From Campylobacterota bacterium (GTDB taxonomy: Bacteria > Campylobacterota > Campylobacteria > Campylobacterales > Sulfurospirillaceae), in the NCBI GenBank assembly GCA_009930355.1, contig RZYK01000110.1, forward strand, positions 1-6,725: a stretch of 6,725 nucleotides of DNA. The letters run 5' to 3'. A program made the translations under genes and the position numbers. A model generated the notes under the pieces. That model saw nothing but the letters and a program-made list of their open reading frames with translations, had not been told where the DNA came from and ran no database searches. Shown here one piece after another: positions 6,691-6,725 of this stretch. How positions within the stretch are numbered: the first letter of the stretch is position 1; each line of letters starts with the position of its first letter.

Positions 6691-6725
6691 ATGAAAATTT
6701 TATTGTTAGAAGATGATTATAACTA
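6691..6725 (+). CDS. Response regulator, receiver-domain start (partial, cut by window end)
   Basis: Only the first 11 codons are visible: MKILLLEDDYN, followed by an incomplete codon. The hydrophobic first strand followed by E7-D8-D9 is the acidic pocket of a two-component receiver domain, and this exact style is common in OmpR-type regulators of Campylobacterota. The output domain and the partner kinase lie beyond the window, so DNA binding is an inference. AGGA at 6681-6684, within the end of psrC, stands six bases before the ATG. The three-base gap to psrC means the gene is almost certainly transcribed with psrABC. Confidence 0.75.
   Translation, partial: MKILLLEDDYN

Noticed and set aside
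1..6725. CRISPR array, tRNA/rRNA genes, insertion sequence or phage remnant
   Set aside because: No regularly spaced repeats, RNA gene signatures, transposase or terminal inverted repeats are visible, and nearly every base is accounted for by the five genes.

Overview
The window looks like a stretch of chromosome from a Campylobacterota (epsilonproteobacterial) respirer, most like Sulfurospirillum or Wolinella. This rests on moderately AT-rich coding sequence, very tight gene packing, a PsrC that lines up residue by residue with what I recall of the Wolinella succinogenes protein, and a Campylobacterota-style start of an OmpR-type response regulator at the right edge. Genus is inference; no rRNA or other marker is present.

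Layout, all on the + strand. Bases 1-54 hold no gene I can assign. 55-2862 encodes a large soluble signalling protein, FIST_N/FIST_C - PAS - GGDEF - EAL, with a degenerate diguanylate cyclase domain and a nearly complete c-di-GMP phosphodiesterase domain. After an 11-base gap come psrA (2874-5147, Tat-exported molybdopterin catalytic subunit), psrB (5156-5722, subunit with four [4Fe-4S] clusters) and psrC (5719-6687, NrfD-type quinol-oxidising membrane anchor). Three bases after psrC a response-regulator gene begins (6691) and is cut by the window end. Gaps are 11, 8, -4 and 3 bases, with no room for a terminator, so the five genes can be read as one transcript. A possible internal promoter (exact TATAAT at 2841-2846) lies in the 3' end of the first gene, just downstream of a 12-bp palindrome.

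How they would work together: PsrC oxidises menaquinol, PsrB carries electrons through its iron-sulfur clusters, and PsrA reduces polysulfide (or thiosulfate) at a Cys-ligated Mo-bis-MGD centre in the periplasm. The flanking genes are both regulatory: a FIST/PAS ligand sensor with a c-di-GMP-degrading output upstream, and a two-component regulator downstream. The enzyme itself is a well-known type. The less ordinary part is its packing between a FIST-containing c-di-GMP protein and a two-component system, which suggests, but does not prove, that sensing of a sulfur or small-molecule ligand is tied to c-di-GMP level and to expression of the reductase.
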